This document shows positions 1 through 8,944 of a stretch of 64,000 nt of DNA, piece by piece (within the stretch, counting starts at the first letter, position 1; each line of letters starts with the position of its first letter). The DNA comes from Aminobacter anthyllidis. GTDB lineage: Bacteria; Pseudomonadota; Alphaproteobacteria; Rhizobiales; Rhizobiaceae. The stretch is from assembly GCF_018555685.1 (NCBI RefSeq), contig NZ_JAFLWW010000008.1, positions 1 through 64,000 of the forward strand. Reading direction: 5' to 3'. A program made the translations under genes and the position numbers. The notes beneath the pieces are model-generated. The model saw nothing but the letters and a program-made list of their open reading frames with translations. It was not told where the DNA came from and made no database searches.

Positions 1-83
1 TGTTTTACAAGGACGGCACCATGATGCTGCTCGGCGACGCCAAGAAGATGACCGAAGAAATCGTCAAGGCAATGGATCACTGA
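1..83 (+). CDS. pntB: NAD(P) transhydrogenase subunit beta, C-terminal end (partial)
   Basis: Only the last 26 or so codons are present; the gene enters from the left edge. The tail contains MMLLGDAKKM followed by a short amphipathic end, which matches the extreme C-terminus of PntB, where the NADP-binding domain III finishes with a conserved FGDAK-type segment. PntB is the membrane subunit that couples proton flow to hydride transfer between NADH and NADP. A strong intrinsic terminator follows directly, so this is the last gene of its operon. The call rests on a short segment and is therefore not certain. Confidence 0.72.
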   Translation, partial: FYKDGTMMLLGDAKKMTEEIVKAMDH

Positions 84-120
84 GCCTAAAGCTCAGCCAA
101 CCAAAACCACTGCTAACAAA

Positions 121-145
121 AGCCCGGTGCAAACCGGGCTTTTTT
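121..145 (+). terminator. Intrinsic terminator after pntB
   Basis: An 8-bp perfect stem (AGCCCGGT / ACCGGGCT) closes a GCAA tetraloop and is followed by a run of T. It begins 38 bases after the pntB stop codon and ends 70 bases before the next gene on the same strand. Confidence 0.9.
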
Positions 146-214
146 GTTGGCTTGAACTGACCTACGCTGTCTAGGCTGCTGAATAGTCTTCGCTCTTTTC
201 AGGGGGATGCGCGA

Positions 215-1711
215 ATGAAAGTCAGCCTTCCCGCAAAGCCGTCACCGACCGCGGCCGTTCCGCGCCAGGCCGTGGTCATCGTCCATGGCATGGGCGAGCA
301 ACGGCCGATGGACACCATCCGCAGCTTCGTCGCTGCTGTGTGGAGTTCCGATCTCAGCCGGACCGAGGGCAGGTTTGGCGCGCGCAAGCCGAACCCCGAT
401 GGCGAGGGGGTGATCAACAAGAGCTGGGTTCATCCCGACCGGCGGGCGCGCTCCTATGAGTTGCGCCGGATCACCACGCCCGACGACATCAACGGGCGGC
501 GGACCGAATTCTACGAGCTCTACTGGTCCGACATTACCCAGGGCACCACCGTTCAGCGCCTTGTGGCCTGGGTGAAGGGCCTTTTGCTGCGCAAGTGGTC
601 GGACGTTCCAGCCGATGCGCGCCGGCTCTACATCGCCGCCTGGGTGGTGTCAGTACTGATTGCGGCGCTGCTGGTCGTGCCCAACCTGATCGAGTGGTTC
701 GGGCTCGGGACATGGCTCGCGCCAGGCTGGGTGTGGAGCCTTGCCGCGGTCGTTGTCGGCTGGCTGGTCAGCAGCTTCCTGCTGCCGTATTTCGGCGACG
801 TCGCCATCTATGTCAGGGCCGAGCCCAACACCATCGCCAAGCGCACGGAGGTCCGGGAGAGGGGGCTTGCCCTGTTGCGCGGGCTGAATGACGACCCGGC
901 CTATGACCGCATCGTCGTGGTCGCTCACAGCCTTGGCACCATCGTCGCCTACGACATCCTGCAATTGCTGTGGGCCGAGCGTGCGCCGAGCGGCCGCAAC
1001 GACCGCACCGAGCCGGAATTGCTCAAGGCATTCCGTGCCGTCGGCAAGAAGGCGCTGCCCATCGACAGTGGCGAGCGGGCCAAGGTCACCATGGATGCGG
1101 CCGAGCTGGCTGAATTTCGCGGCCTGCAATGGCAGCTCTATCGCCAGCTTCGTACTGCACCGTCGGACAAGCTTGACAGCTGGAAGGTCAGCGACTTCGT
1201 CACTTTCGGCAGCCCGCTCACCCATGCCGAGTTCCTGGTCACGCACAATGCCGCCGACTTCGCCAAGGCTGTCGACGAACGGCTGCTTTCGACCTGCCCG
1301 CCAGTCGCGGAAACCAGGACCTCGGGCATCCTTTATCCCCAGAAGTCGCCGAAATATCCGCATCACGCGGCGGTCTTTGCGGCGACACGCTGGACCAACA
1401 TCCACGATAAGGGCAATGGCTGGCTGACCGGCGATCCGATTTCCGGCCCGCTGGCCGAGAATTTCGGCCCCGGCATCCTCAACATTCAGGTCAGGCTGAA
1501 CTGGGCGTTCGGCCGCATCTTCACCCACACGAATTACTGGTCGACCGCTGCCCAGGGCTGGGAGGTGCTGCCGTCGGGTGAACGCGGCCCGCGCAGCCAT
1601 CTCGACGTCCTGCGCGATGCCGTCGACCTTGGCCGCAAGGCCGACCCGCTGCTGCCTGTTCCAAAGCCCGCCACGCGCCGACGCAGGAAGCCGGCGGGCC
1701 CGATTGCCTAG
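215..1711 (+). CDS. Membrane-anchored alpha/beta-hydrolase family protein, function unknown
   Basis: This is a 498-aa protein. An N-terminal IVHGMGEQ segment (residues 22-29) resembles the oxyanion-side HG motif of alpha/beta hydrolases. VVVAHSLGT (residues 234-242) looks like the nucleophile elbow with Ser239. Between them lie two hydrophobic segments (about 139-158 and 172-192) that could form a membrane hairpin, an unusual insertion for this fold. The C-terminus is basic (RRRRK). The start is supported by AGGGGG at 201-206. It converges with the next gene, the two stop codons overlapping in CTAG. The substrate cannot be inferred; lipase or esterase-like chemistry is a guess from the fold. 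Confidence 0.7.
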   Translation: MKVSLPAKPSPTAAVPRQAVVIVHGMGEQRPMDTIRSFVAAVWSSDLSRTEGRFGARKPNPDGEGVINKSWVHPDRRARSYELRRITTPDDINGRRTEFYELYWSDITQGTTVQRLVAWVKGLLLRKWSDVPADARRLYIAAWVVSVLIAALLVVPNLIEWFGLGTWLAPGWVWSLAAVVVGWLVSSFLLPYFGDVAIYVRAEPNTIAKRTEVRERGLALLRGLNDDPAYDRIVVVAHSLGTIVAYDILQLLWAERAPSGRNDRTEPELLKAFRAVGKKALPIDSGERAKVTMDAAELAEFRGLQWQLYRQLRTAPSDKLDSWKVSDFVTFGSPLTHAEFLVTHNAADFAKAVDERLLSTCPPVAETRTSGILYPQKSPKYPHHAAVFAATRWTNIHDKGNGWLTGDPISGPLAENFGPGILNIQVRLNWAFGRIFTHTNYWSTAAQGWEVLPSGERGPRSHLDVLRDAVDLGRKADPLLPVPKPATRRRRKPAGPIA

Positions 1712-2340
1712 CGCTGGGCTTCGGTCGCCATCTTCACCGCCAGTCCGGCCAGCACCGTGCCCATCAGCCAGCGCTGCACCGCGACCCAGCCGGGGTTGCC
1801 GGCAAGGAAGGCCGAGATCGAGCCGGCAGAGATGGCGATGATGGCGTTGACGGTGATGCTGATCGAAATCTGGATAGAGCCGAGCACGAGCAACTGCATG
1901 AGCACGCTGCCGTCGGTCGGGTCGATGAATTGCGGCAGCAGTGACAGGTAAAGCACTGCTACCTTGGGGTTCAGCAGGTTGGTCACAAAGCCCATGGCGA
2001 ACAGCTTGCGCGGCGTGTCCTTGGGCAGCTGCCGCACCTGGAAGGGCGAGCGTCCACCTGGGCGCAGGGCCTGCCATGCGAGCCACAGCAGGTAGGCGGC
2101 ACCGGCGAAGCGGATGGCGTCATAGGCATAGGGCACGGCCAGCACGAGTGCCGTGATGCCGAAGGCCGCGCAGAGCATGTAGACGACAAAGCCGAGCGCC
2201 ACGCCGCCGAGCGAGATCAGGCCGGCCTTGGGACCCTGGCTGAGCGAACGCGACACGAGATAGATCATGTTGGGGCCGGGCGTCAGCACCATGCCGAGCG
2301 CGATCGCGGCGAACGCGATGAGATTTGCAGTCTCGGGCAT
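1708..2340 (-). CDS. LysE/RhtB family amino acid exporter
   Basis: This is a 210-aa, very hydrophobic inner-membrane protein with about six predicted membrane segments, the normal size for the family. The N-terminal signature LTPGPNMIYL, just after the first membrane span, is the hallmark of LysE/RhtB translocators, which export amino acids or their analogues by proton antiport. The substrate cannot be read from the sequence. The gene stands alone and converges with the hydrolase gene to its left. Confidence 0.92.
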   Translation of the reverse strand: MPETANLIAFAAIALGMVLTPGPNMIYLVSRSLSQGPKAGLISLGGVALGFVVYMLCAAFGITALVLAVPYAYDAIRFAGAAYLLWLAWQALRPGGRSPFQVRQLPKDTPRKLFAMGFVTNLLNPKVAVLYLSLLPQFIDPTDGSVLMQLLVLGSIQISISITVNAIIAISAGSISAFLAGNPGWVAVQRWLMGTVLAGLAVKMATEAQR

Positions 2341-2411
2341 GCTGTTCCCCTCGCGGTGCGATGATGTCGAGGGGAATCCCTATCGCCTCCGCGAAGGCTG
2401 CGACAGGGGCA

Positions 2412-2443
2412 GGTCGGGGCAACCAATTGCGGCAGCCCCGACC
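2412..2443 (-). other. Stem-loop downstream of the DUF992 gene
   Basis: A 9-bp perfect inverted repeat (GGTCGGGGC / GCCCCGACC) encloses a 14-base loop, 11 bases beyond the stop codon of the leftward DUF992 gene. It has no T-tract, so it is a weak terminator candidate or an RNA-stabilising hairpin. Confidence 0.45.
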
Positions 2444-2453
2444 GCCGTGATCT

Positions 2454-2930
2454 TTACTTGAGCGGCGCCGTCAGCTGCAGCGCGCCGATGGCGACTGCTG
2501 CGTTGAGGCCCGTCTGGTTGGTCAGGCTGACAGGCTGCAGCGCGATCGAGCGGCTCGAGCCGCCGACAAGCACGTTGGCGCCGAGGCCGACGGCGACGGT
2601 TGCTTCAGCCGTTGCGCCGAGATAGTTGCCGGCAAGCCCGCCCGGATCGTAGACGTCGCGGCTCGGGGCCAGCACCAGCCACTCCAGCGCACCGCCGGTC
2701 GTAGTGCCGATGTCGACGCCGTATTTGTTGATGCGGCCGGAATAGATCTCCTGCGCGCGGTTGCCGAAGGCCGGCGTGAAGGTGCACTGCATGTCCTTGC
2801 TCGAGCCGAGGACGAAGCCGGTGCCGCCGTTGACGGTGCAGCTGAGCATGCCGAGCTTGGCGCCGAACTGCGCGTGGGCAGGTGCCGCAAACGGCACAAG
2901 GGCAAGGGCGAGAATGGCGAGCTTTTTCAT
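2454..2930 (-). CDS. DUF992 family secreted protein
   Basis: This is a 158-aa protein. The first 20 residues are a clear Sec signal peptide ending AHA. The mature part begins by establishing GMLSCTV, followed by GSSKDMQCTF, so two cysteines are placed to form a disulfide. This layout and the glycine-rich C-terminal half are typical of DUF992, a periplasmic family restricted mainly to Rhizobiales with no established function. It is monocistronic, with no metabolic neighbours that would suggest a role. Confidence 0.85.
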   Translation of the reverse strand: MKKLAILALALVPFAAPAHAQFGAKLGMLSCTVNGGTGFVLGSSKDMQCTFTPAFGNRAQEIYSGRINKYGVDIGTTTGGALEWLVLAPSRDVYDPGGLAGNYLGATAEATVAVGLGANVLVGGSSRSIALQPVSLTNQTGLNAAVAIGALQLTAPLK

Positions 2931-3005
2931 AGAGTAATCCTTTCAGGCATGAAGCGATATCAACCGCATAGCCGCTGAAAGGTTCCCGTCTGAAGGGGCG
3001 CGCGG

Positions 3006-3599
3006 CTAGGCGATCTCACGCAATTGCCGGCGAATCGCGTCGGCGAAACGCATCACGCGCTCGGGCCGAGGCTTTTCTGCGGCATAAAACGACAGCATGG
3101 CGAAGCGGGCCTTCGGCGCGCAGGCCTTGAACAGGCCCCATTTCAGGATCCGGCGCACCGGACGACGCATGACCAGCCGGTCGACCCACCACGGGCTGCC
3201 GAGCGTAGTCACGACGACGACATGGCGGAGCTTGCCGAGCAGGGGCTTGATCGGGCCGAAGTCGCTGCCGTGGTCGAAGGCGATGCCTGGTGCGAACACC
3301 CGGTCGACCCAGCCCTTCAGCATGGCCGGCAGGCCGAACCACCAGGTCGGAAACACCAGCACCAGCATTTCCGCCTCGCGCAGTGCTTCGACATGGGCTT
3401 CGAGCGCGGCCGCGTCGAAGCTCCCGCCATAATAGGAGCCACGCTCGGCAGGCGTCAGGCGCGGGTCGAATTCGGTGCGGTATAGGTCGAGCAACTCGAC
3501 CTTGTGACCGGCGCTGGTGAGTTCAATGATTGCCGTTTCGGCGAAATGCCTGTTCAGGCTCTCGGGCAGCGGATGCGACAGGACGACGAGGCAGTTCAC
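3006..3599 (-). CDS. NAD(P)H:quinone oxidoreductase, flavodoxin-2 fold
   Basis: This is a 197-aa cytoplasmic flavoprotein of the MdaB/YwrO/NQO1 type. The N-terminus reads LVVLSHPLPESLN, the phosphate-binding start of the flavodoxin-like fold. FPTWWFGLPAMLKGWVDRVF around residues 84-104 is the conserved segment that covers the FMN or FAD and the substrate site. Such enzymes reduce quinones with two electrons from NAD(P)H to avoid semiquinone radicals. It lies 21 bases upstream of a TPR lipoprotein gene on the same strand and may be cotranscribed with it. Confidence 0.88.
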   Translation of the reverse strand: MNCLVVLSHPLPESLNRHFAETAIIELTSAGHKVELLDLYRTEFDPRLTPAERGSYYGGSFDAAALEAHVEALREAEMLVLVFPTWWFGLPAMLKGWVDRVFAPGIAFDHGSDFGPIKPLLGKLRHVVVVTTLGSPWWVDRLVMRRPVRRILKWGLFKACAPKARFAMLSFYAAEKPRPERVMRFADAIRRQLREIA

Positions 3600-3620
3600 G
3601 GCGATGCCTCGTCAGAAAAG

Positions 3621-4472
3621 TCAGGCGCCGCCGCGTGTGCGGGCGAGGCCGTCGACCGCCGGCTTGTAGTTGGGGTCGAGGCGGACCGCTTCGGAATAGG
3701 CCTTGGCAGCCTTGGCCTTTTCGCCGCGGCGCTCGTAGATCAGCGCCTGGTTTGCCCAGCTCTCGGCGATCTTGCCGTCGAGCTTGATCGCCATGTTGAA
3801 GTCGGCGAAGGCGTTGTCGTCGTCGCCGGTGGCAAGGTAGGAAAGGCCGCGGCCGTTATAGGGCTCGGCGGCGTCAGGCGACAGCGAGATCGCCTTCGAG
3901 AAGTCCTCCAGCGCAAAGGCGTGCTGGCCTTGCTGCTGATAGATCAGGCCGCGATTGTGGTAGGCGCGCGGGTCGGTGGTGTCGAGCTCGATCGCCTTCT
4001 GGAAATCGTTGAAGGCATCCTGGGTGCGGCCTGCCTTGCGATAGAGGTTGCCGCGGCCGATATAGGCGGCGTCGTAGGACGCGTTGAGCTGGATGGCCTT
4101 GTTGTAGTCGGCGAGTGCCGACGGCTGATTGCCCATGAAGCGATGGATCAGCGCGCGGTTGGAATAGGCCTGGTAGAAGTTCGGGTTGAGCTGCAGCGCC
4201 CGGTCGAAGTCCTGCAGGGCTTCGCGGTACTTGCCGCCGCGGCCATAGGCCGAGCCGCGCACATTGTAGCCTTCGGGGTCGTTCGGGTTGGCGGAGATGA
4301 CCGCGCTCAGCGACGAGATGTTCTCGCTCGAGCCCTGCATCGTGTCGATGCGCGTCAGCTCGCCGGCCGGGCCGCCAGACTGGCAACCGGCGACGGTCAT
4401 GGCGACCAGCACGAGAGCTGTCATGGCGCCGCTGCGCAGCAGAAAGTTGCGGTTGCTCATGACTGCATTCAT
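3621..4472 (-). CDS. TPR-repeat lipoprotein
   Basis: This is a 283-aa protein. The N-terminus has a hydrophobic stretch ending in a VAGC lipobox with Cys30, so it should be lipidated and anchored in the envelope. Residues of about 50-275 consist of six or so tandem tetratricopeptide repeats with the usual spacing (for example AYYNRG/AYIGRGNLYRKAG-type helices). TPR lipoproteins such as NlpI act as scaffolds for envelope enzymes; a partner here is not evident. A nearer ATG (residue 5) is possible and would leave the lipobox intact. Confidence 0.88.
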   Translation of the reverse strand: MNAVMSNRNFLLRSGAMTALVLVAMTVAGCQSGGPAGELTRIDTMQGSSENISSLSAVISANPNDPEGYNVRGSAYGRGGKYREALQDFDRALQLNPNFYQAYSNRALIHRFMGNQPSALADYNKAIQLNASYDAAYIGRGNLYRKAGRTQDAFNDFQKAIELDTTDPRAYHNRGLIYQQQGQHAFALEDFSKAISLSPDAAEPYNGRGLSYLATGDDDNAFADFNMAIKLDGKIAESWANQALIYERRGEKAKAAKAYSEAVRLDPNYKPAVDGLARTRGGA

Positions 4473-4532
4473 CGCTGCGTGTCCTCGCTTGCGCCTCTAC
4501 GGCTTGAGCGCCGCGTCCGGTGTAATCCGGAC

Positions 4533-4571
4533 AAAACAAAAAGGTGGCGGCGATTTTTGGTCGCCCCACCT
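4533..4571 (-). terminator. Intrinsic terminator of rpsU
   Basis: On the minus strand AGGTGG and GGCGA pair with TCGCC and CCACCT around a small loop with one bulged base. A T-rich tract (complement of 4533-4542) follows. It lies about 40 bases downstream of the rpsU stop codon. Confidence 0.65.
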
Positions 4572-4608
4572 CGTCGTTATCCTTCGAAAAGGACCAAAGA
4601 TTGGCAGA

Positions 4609-4875
4609 TCAACGTGCCGGACGTGCGCCAGCGCCTGCACCAGCGGCAGCTGCCGGGCGCGGCGTGCTGGGCAGCAGGCCTTCGCGCTGAGCGCGCTTGC
4701 GAGCCAGCTTGCGGGCGCGGCGAACAGCTTCAGCCTTTTCGCGAGCACGCTTTTCAGAAGGCTTCTCGTAGTGACCGCGCATCTTCATTTCACGGAAGAT
4801 GCCTTCGCGCTGCATTTTCTTCTTCAGCGCGCGAAGCGCCTGGTCAACATTGTTATCGCGGACGAGTACCTGCAC
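4609..4875 (-). CDS. rpsU: 30S ribosomal protein S21
   Basis: This is an 88-aa protein with the S21 core [18 protein letters not shown] and the basic helices that follow ([16 protein letters not shown]). The C-terminal tail is extended and rich in Ala and Pro, as in alphaproteobacteria. The reading frame stays open upstream, but the family N-terminus fixes the start at a GTG (4873-4875), preceded by AGGA six bases before it. S21 sits on the platform of the small ribosomal subunit and helps initiation. It is divergent from the glycosidase gene. Confidence 0.95.
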   Translation of the reverse strand: MQVLVRDNNVDQALRALKKKMQREGIFREMKMRGHYEKPSEKRAREKAEAVRRARKLARKRAQREGLLPSTPRPAAAAGAGAGARPAR

Positions 4876-5114
4876 GTGTGATCCTGTCTTTCGGGTTCGA
4901 AATCCTAAGGCTAGCGGCAATAGCCACGATGCCTCCGCGATGGTTTCCACCGCGAATTGTGGGCGGCTGATAGCAGAATCAGCTCTGCTTGTCCACCACA
5001 AAGGCCGCATTTCCTGCGCTCTGTGCGAAAGGCGGTCGCGGCCCGTGCCCACTTCCGCCGCAATCCCCGCCGAGGAAGCCTCTCCCACTTTCGAATCTTA
5101 TATGCAAGGCTTTC

Positions 5115-6299
5115 ATGCGTTCACTGATTTTCGCCCTGGCGCTCAGCGCCGCCATCCCGCAGGCCCACGCCGCCGATCTCATAGGCTTCTGGGACAAGCC
5201 CCAACATGGCGGCAACAGCTTCAACCGCCTGCCGCCCGACCAGGTCTATTTCGACGCGCTGCGCGGCTATGGCGCGACCTGGGTGCGGCTGTCCTATGAC
5301 AAGTGGAAGCCGGAGAAGCGCGATTTTCTGATCGGCACCGCCGACAAGTATGACGGCCTCGTCGCTTCCGACGTGAAGACGCTGAAGCAAGTGCTCGACC
5401 GCGCCGACAAGGCCGGGCTCAAGGTGGTGATCGCGCCTTTGTCGCTGCCGGGCATGCGCTGGGCCCAGAACAACGACAAGAAGTTCGATGGCCGCCTGTG
5501 GAAGGACAAGGCCTACTGGGCCCAGGCCGCCGCCTTCTGGCGCGACCTCGCCGCCGAGCTCAAGGACCATCCGGCGGTCGCCGGCTACAACATCGTCAAC
5601 GAGCCGGCGCCGGAAAAGGGCAATGGCCTTGCTGAGCATGCCGATCCGGCCGCGATGAAGGCCTGGTACGACAAGCAGAAGGACAGCGCGAGCGACCTGC
5701 CGGCTTTCTACGAAACGGTGATCAAGGCGATCCGCGAAGTCGATCCGACGACACCCGTCATGGCCGACGCCGGCTGGTATGCAGCGGCCGACGCCTTCTC
5801 TTATTGGCCGTCCAAGCTCACCGACGAGCGCGTGCTCTACTCTTTCCACATGTACGAACCATACGCCGCCACCAGCGCCCCCAACATGAAGCGCGAGAAG
5901 CCCTACCAGTATCCTGGCATGGTGCCCTACGGCGATGTCGAGCAGAAATGGGACGCCGAGCGGGTCAAGGCTTATCTGGCCCAGCCGGTCGAATGGGCTG
6001 ACAGCCATGGCATCGCCCGCAACCGCGTCGTCGCTGGCGAATTCGGCTGCATGCGCCGTCTGCCGTTCTGCACGCAGTATCTCGAGGACGTGCTCGCCCC
6101 GCTCGATGCCGACAAGCTGCACTGGGCCTTCTACAGCTTCCGCGAGGACGCCTGGGATGGCATGGACTACGAGCTCGGCGCGGGCAAGGTGAACTGGAAG
6201 TACTGGGAAGCCCAGGAGAAGAACGAGCCGGATCCGGTCAAGCGCAAGTCGACATCTGAGTTCGCGCCGATCTCCAAGCGCCTGGCGGCCAGCAAGTAG
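5115..6299 (+). CDS. Secreted glycoside hydrolase family 5 (cellulase-like)
   Basis: This is a 394-aa protein. The Sec signal peptide (residues 1-19) ends AHA before ADLIGFW. The fold is a GH5 TIM barrel: conserved Arg58 in WVRLS, the catalytic acid/base Glu163 in IVNEPAP, His245 in HMYEP, and the nucleophile Glu309 in VVAGEFGC. It probably cleaves beta-1,4-glucan or a related polysaccharide in the periplasm or outside the cell. The start at 5115 was chosen because it begins the signal peptide; an upstream in-frame ATG would give an unlikely proline-rich leader. There is no carbohydrate-binding module. Confidence 0.88.
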   Translation: MRSLIFALALSAAIPQAHAADLIGFWDKPQHGGNSFNRLPPDQVYFDALRGYGATWVRLSYDKWKPEKRDFLIGTADKYDGLVASDVKTLKQVLDRADKAGLKVVIAPLSLPGMRWAQNNDKKFDGRLWKDKAYWAQAAAFWRDLAAELKDHPAVAGYNIVNEPAPEKGNGLAEHADPAAMKAWYDKQKDSASDLPAFYETVIKAIREVDPTTPVMADAGWYAAADAFSYWPSKLTDERVLYSFHMYEPYAATSAPNMKREKPYQYPGMVPYGDVEQKWDAERVKAYLAQPVEWADSHGIARNRVVAGEFGCMRRLPFCTQYLEDVLAPLDADKLHWAFYSFREDAWDGMDYELGAGKVNWKYWEAQEKNEPDPVKRKSTSEFAPISKRLAASK

Positions 6300-6305
6300 C
6301 AAACC

Positions 6306-6716
6306 TCACGCCAGGAACTTCAGGCCGTTGACGATCTTGTCGACGAGCTTGCGTTCGCCATGCAGGCCGAGCCCGACGATGTCGAGCTCGGCGGCCGGCG
6401 TCGCCGCCACCGAGGCGCGGTTGTCGGCATCGTTGCTGGTGGTAAACAGCGGCCGCGTATAGATCGAAAACGCCATCCCACGCGAACGCGCCCGCTCGAA
6501 TGTCCGCCTTATCGTCTGGCTGTCCGCGCCATAGACGAACACCGGCTCGCGGATCATCGCGAGGTAAAAGTTGTCGTCATTGTCGCGGTAGGGCCCGCCG
6601 GCCATCTCGGGAAAGCCGTGCATCAGCCCGCCGGTCAGGAAGGCTGAGACATTCACCTTCTGCCAGGCGGCGAGTTCGTCGAGGAGGATGAGGGCGGTCT
6701 TTGTCGGGTACATCAT
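6306..6716 (-). CDS. DUF2000 family protein
   Basis: This is a 136-aa protein of the DUF2000 family, recognised from LLDELAAWQKVNVSAFLTGG near the N-terminus and the MIREPVFVYGAD segment in the middle. Members have a peptidyl-tRNA-hydrolase-II-like fold, but no reaction is established. It is divergent from an AraC-type regulator 91 bases away, a pairing seen for this family, and is probably controlled by it. The gene converges with the GH5 gene, whose stop lies 6 bases away. Confidence 0.85.
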   Translation of the reverse strand: MMYPTKTALILLDELAAWQKVNVSAFLTGGLMHGFPEMAGGPYRDNDDNFYLAMIREPVFVYGADSQTIRRTFERARSRGMAFSIYTRPLFTTSNDADNRASVAATPAAELDIVGLGLHGERKLVDKIVNGLKFLA

Positions 6717-6807
6717 GGCCCAAGGCTAGCGCCCGCTCCCGACGGGGTCTTGAACGTTTGTGCAAGGGCCCCGACATTGCAGTCTCAGGCACTGCGGACC
6801 CGCTTTG

Positions 6808-7620
6808 ATGATCAAAGATTTCATCGCCACCGACGAACCGGTCGACGGGCTTCAGCGTCTCGTCGCGCGCTTCGGCGGCCATGCCTACGACCCGCACCGC
6901 CACGAAACCTATGCCGTCGGCCACACGCTGTCGGGAGCGCAGGCCTTCCGCTATCGCGGCAGCGACAGGATTAGCGTCCAGGACGAATGCATGGTCATCC
7001 ACCCCGACGAGGTGCATGACGGCCATGCCGGCGTGCCCGAAGGTTTTTCCTACCGCATGCTCTACATCGAGCCGTGGCTGATCTGCCGGGCACTCGGTCG
7101 CGACAGTCTCTTGCCCTTCGTGCCGGGCGTGGTCGAACGCGACGCCGAGCTTGCCGCCCTGATCGACGATGCCTTCACCGATTTCCCCAATCCGATGGAG
7201 CCGCTGCAGGCCGACGCCTTCATATCAGATGTCGCAGCGCATCCCGCCCGACGCAGCGACGACGCCAGGCCGCAGCGCGCGGCGGCGTTGCCCGTCGAAA
7301 AGGTTGCCGCGGCGCGTGCGTTCCTCGCCGAGGAACTCGACCGTCAGGTGACCTCAAGTGATCTCGAGCGCATCACCGGTCTCGACCGCTTCGAGCTTGC
7401 CCGCGCCTTCCGCCGTCTGGTTGGCACCTCGCCGCACCGCTATCTCGTCGGGCGCAGGCTGGCGCATGCCCGCTCCTGCATGGCGGCCGGCGAGGGGCTT
7501 GCCGAGACCGCCGCAGCCTCGGGCTTCGCCGACCAGAGCCACATGACGCGCCATTTCCGCGCCCGTTTCGGCATCACGCCGGGCCGCTTCGCCGCCCTGG
7601 CGGGTGCACGCCAGGCCTGA
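6808..7620 (+). CDS. AraC family transcriptional regulator
   Basis: This is a 270-aa protein. The N-terminal half is an AraC-type cupin sensor (HRHETYAVGHTLSG around residues 30-45). The C-terminal 100 residues hold two helix-turn-helix units, ending with the AraC signature FADQSHMTRHFRARFGITPG. It probably senses a small ligand and controls the divergent DUF2000 gene. The ATG at 6808 is preferred over one 48 bases upstream because it begins the conserved sensor region (MIKDFIATDEP), although no strong ribosome site is visible before either. Confidence 0.9.
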   Translation: MIKDFIATDEPVDGLQRLVARFGGHAYDPHRHETYAVGHTLSGAQAFRYRGSDRISVQDECMVIHPDEVHDGHAGVPEGFSYRMLYIEPWLICRALGRDSLLPFVPGVVERDAELAALIDDAFTDFPNPMEPLQADAFISDVAAHPARRSDDARPQRAAALPVEKVAAARAFLAEELDRQVTSSDLERITGLDRFELARAFRRLVGTSPHRYLVGRRLAHARSCMAAGEGLAETAAASGFADQSHMTRHFRARFGITPGRFAALAGARQA

Positions 7621-7715
7621 CAACTGGACCGTACAGTACCGCAGCGTGCACCATGAAAGGCGTGGCCTTCGGGTCTATGTCAGCCTGTCCTTGAAATGCG
7701 CCCGGAGTTTATGCC

Positions 7716-8930
7716 GTGACCGATACCGCCATGCCCGCCCGATCGTCGTCCGCCGATGGCACGGTGATGGCAATTCTTCTTGCGGTCAGCTTCAGCCATT
7801 TCCTCAACGACGTCATGCAGTCGCTGATCTCGTCGCTCTATCCGATGCTGAAGAACGACTACAAGCTCGACTTCTGGCAGATCGGCCTTTTGACCACGAC
7901 CTTCCAGGTCACCGCATCCCTGCTGCAGCCGGTCATCGGCATGTACACCGACAAGAAGCCGCTGCCGTTCTCGCTGCCCGTCGGCATGTGCCTGACACTG
8001 ATCGGCCTGCTGATGCTGGCCTTCGCGCATAGCTATGAGATGCTGCTTGTCGGCTCGGCCTTCGTCGGCCTGGGATCGGCGATCTTCCATCCCGAATCCT
8101 CGCGTGTCGCGCGCCTCGCTTCCGGCGGCCGCTTCGGCCTCGCCCAGTCGCTGTTCCAGGTCGGCGGCAATTTCGGCTCGGCGCTCGGCCCGCTGCTCGC
8201 CGCCTTCATCGTCGTGCCTTTGGGGCAGGGCGGCATCGCCTGGTTCTCGATCGCCGCCATGGTTGGCATCGTCGTTCTGATCCGCGTCAGCGTCTGGTAC
8301 AGCCGCCACATCGTCAGCGCCGCCAAGCGCGCCGCGCCAACGCTGTTCAACACGCTGCCGCGCAACAAGGTCATTTCGGCGCTGGTCGTGCTCGCCATCC
8401 TGGTCTGTTCCAAGCAGGCCTATACGGCGAGCCTGTCGAGCTACTACACCTTCTATGTCATCGAGCGCTTCGGCGTGTCGGTGCAGGAATCGCAATATCT
8501 GCTGTTCCTGTTCCTCGGCGCGGCGGCGCTCGGCACTTTCCTCGGCGGCCCGATCGGCGACCGCTTCGGCGCCAAGACGGTGATCTGGTTCTCGATCCTC
8601 GGCGTGCTGCCGTTCACCATCATGCTGCCCTATGCCGACCTGTTCTGGACCAAGGTGCTGACCGTGCTCATCGGCCTGATTCTGGCCTCCGCCTTCTCGG
8701 CCATCGTCGTCTTCGCGCAGGAGCTGGTGCCGGGCCGCGTCGGCCTCATCGCCGGCATCTTCTTCGGCTTCGCCTTCGGCATCGGCGGCATTGCCGCCGC
8801 CGTGCTCGGCGTGGTGGCAGATGCGCGCGGCATCGAATACGTCTTCAAGCTCTGCTCGTTCCTGCCGATGCTGGGCCTTTTGACGGTATTCCTCCCCAAC
8901 ATGAAGGCCGCGCGCCTCGGCACGGCCTGA
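7716..8930 (+). CDS. MFS efflux transporter, fosmidomycin-resistance (Fsr) type
   Basis: This is a 404-aa inner-membrane protein with about 12 membrane segments, the standard major-facilitator size. SLLQPVIGMYTDKKPLPFSL between segments 2 and 3 and the preceding FSHFLNDVMQ are typical of the Fsr branch, which exports fosmidomycin and related compounds by proton antiport. The gene lies downstream of araC with a 95-base gap and may be independent. Its real substrate in this organism is unknown. Confidence 0.87.
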   Translation: MTDTAMPARSSSADGTVMAILLAVSFSHFLNDVMQSLISSLYPMLKNDYKLDFWQIGLLTTTFQVTASLLQPVIGMYTDKKPLPFSLPVGMCLTLIGLLMLAFAHSYEMLLVGSAFVGLGSAIFHPESSRVARLASGGRFGLAQSLFQVGGNFGSALGPLLAAFIVVPLGQGGIAWFSIAAMVGIVVLIRVSVWYSRHIVSAAKRAAPTLFNTLPRNKVISALVVLAILVCSKQAYTASLSSYYTFYVIERFGVSVQESQYLLFLFLGAAALGTFLGGPIGDRFGAKTVIWFSILGVLPFTIMLPYADLFWTKVLTVLIGLILASAFSAIVVFAQELVPGRVGLIAGIFFGFAFGIGGIAAAVLGVVADARGIEYVFKLCSFLPMLGLLTVFLPNMKAARLGTA

Positions 8931-8944
8931 GCCTGGTCGCATTC

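Noticed and set aside
3504-4970. 488-codon plus-strand open frame across the TPR and rpsU genes
   Set aside because: It spans three genes on the other strand and has low-complexity Val/Gly/Arg composition; the minus-strand genes have clear families.
4876-5088. N-terminal extension of rpsU
   Set aside because: S21 proteins begin with QVLV directly after the start; the GTG at 4873-4875 with AGGA upstream fits.
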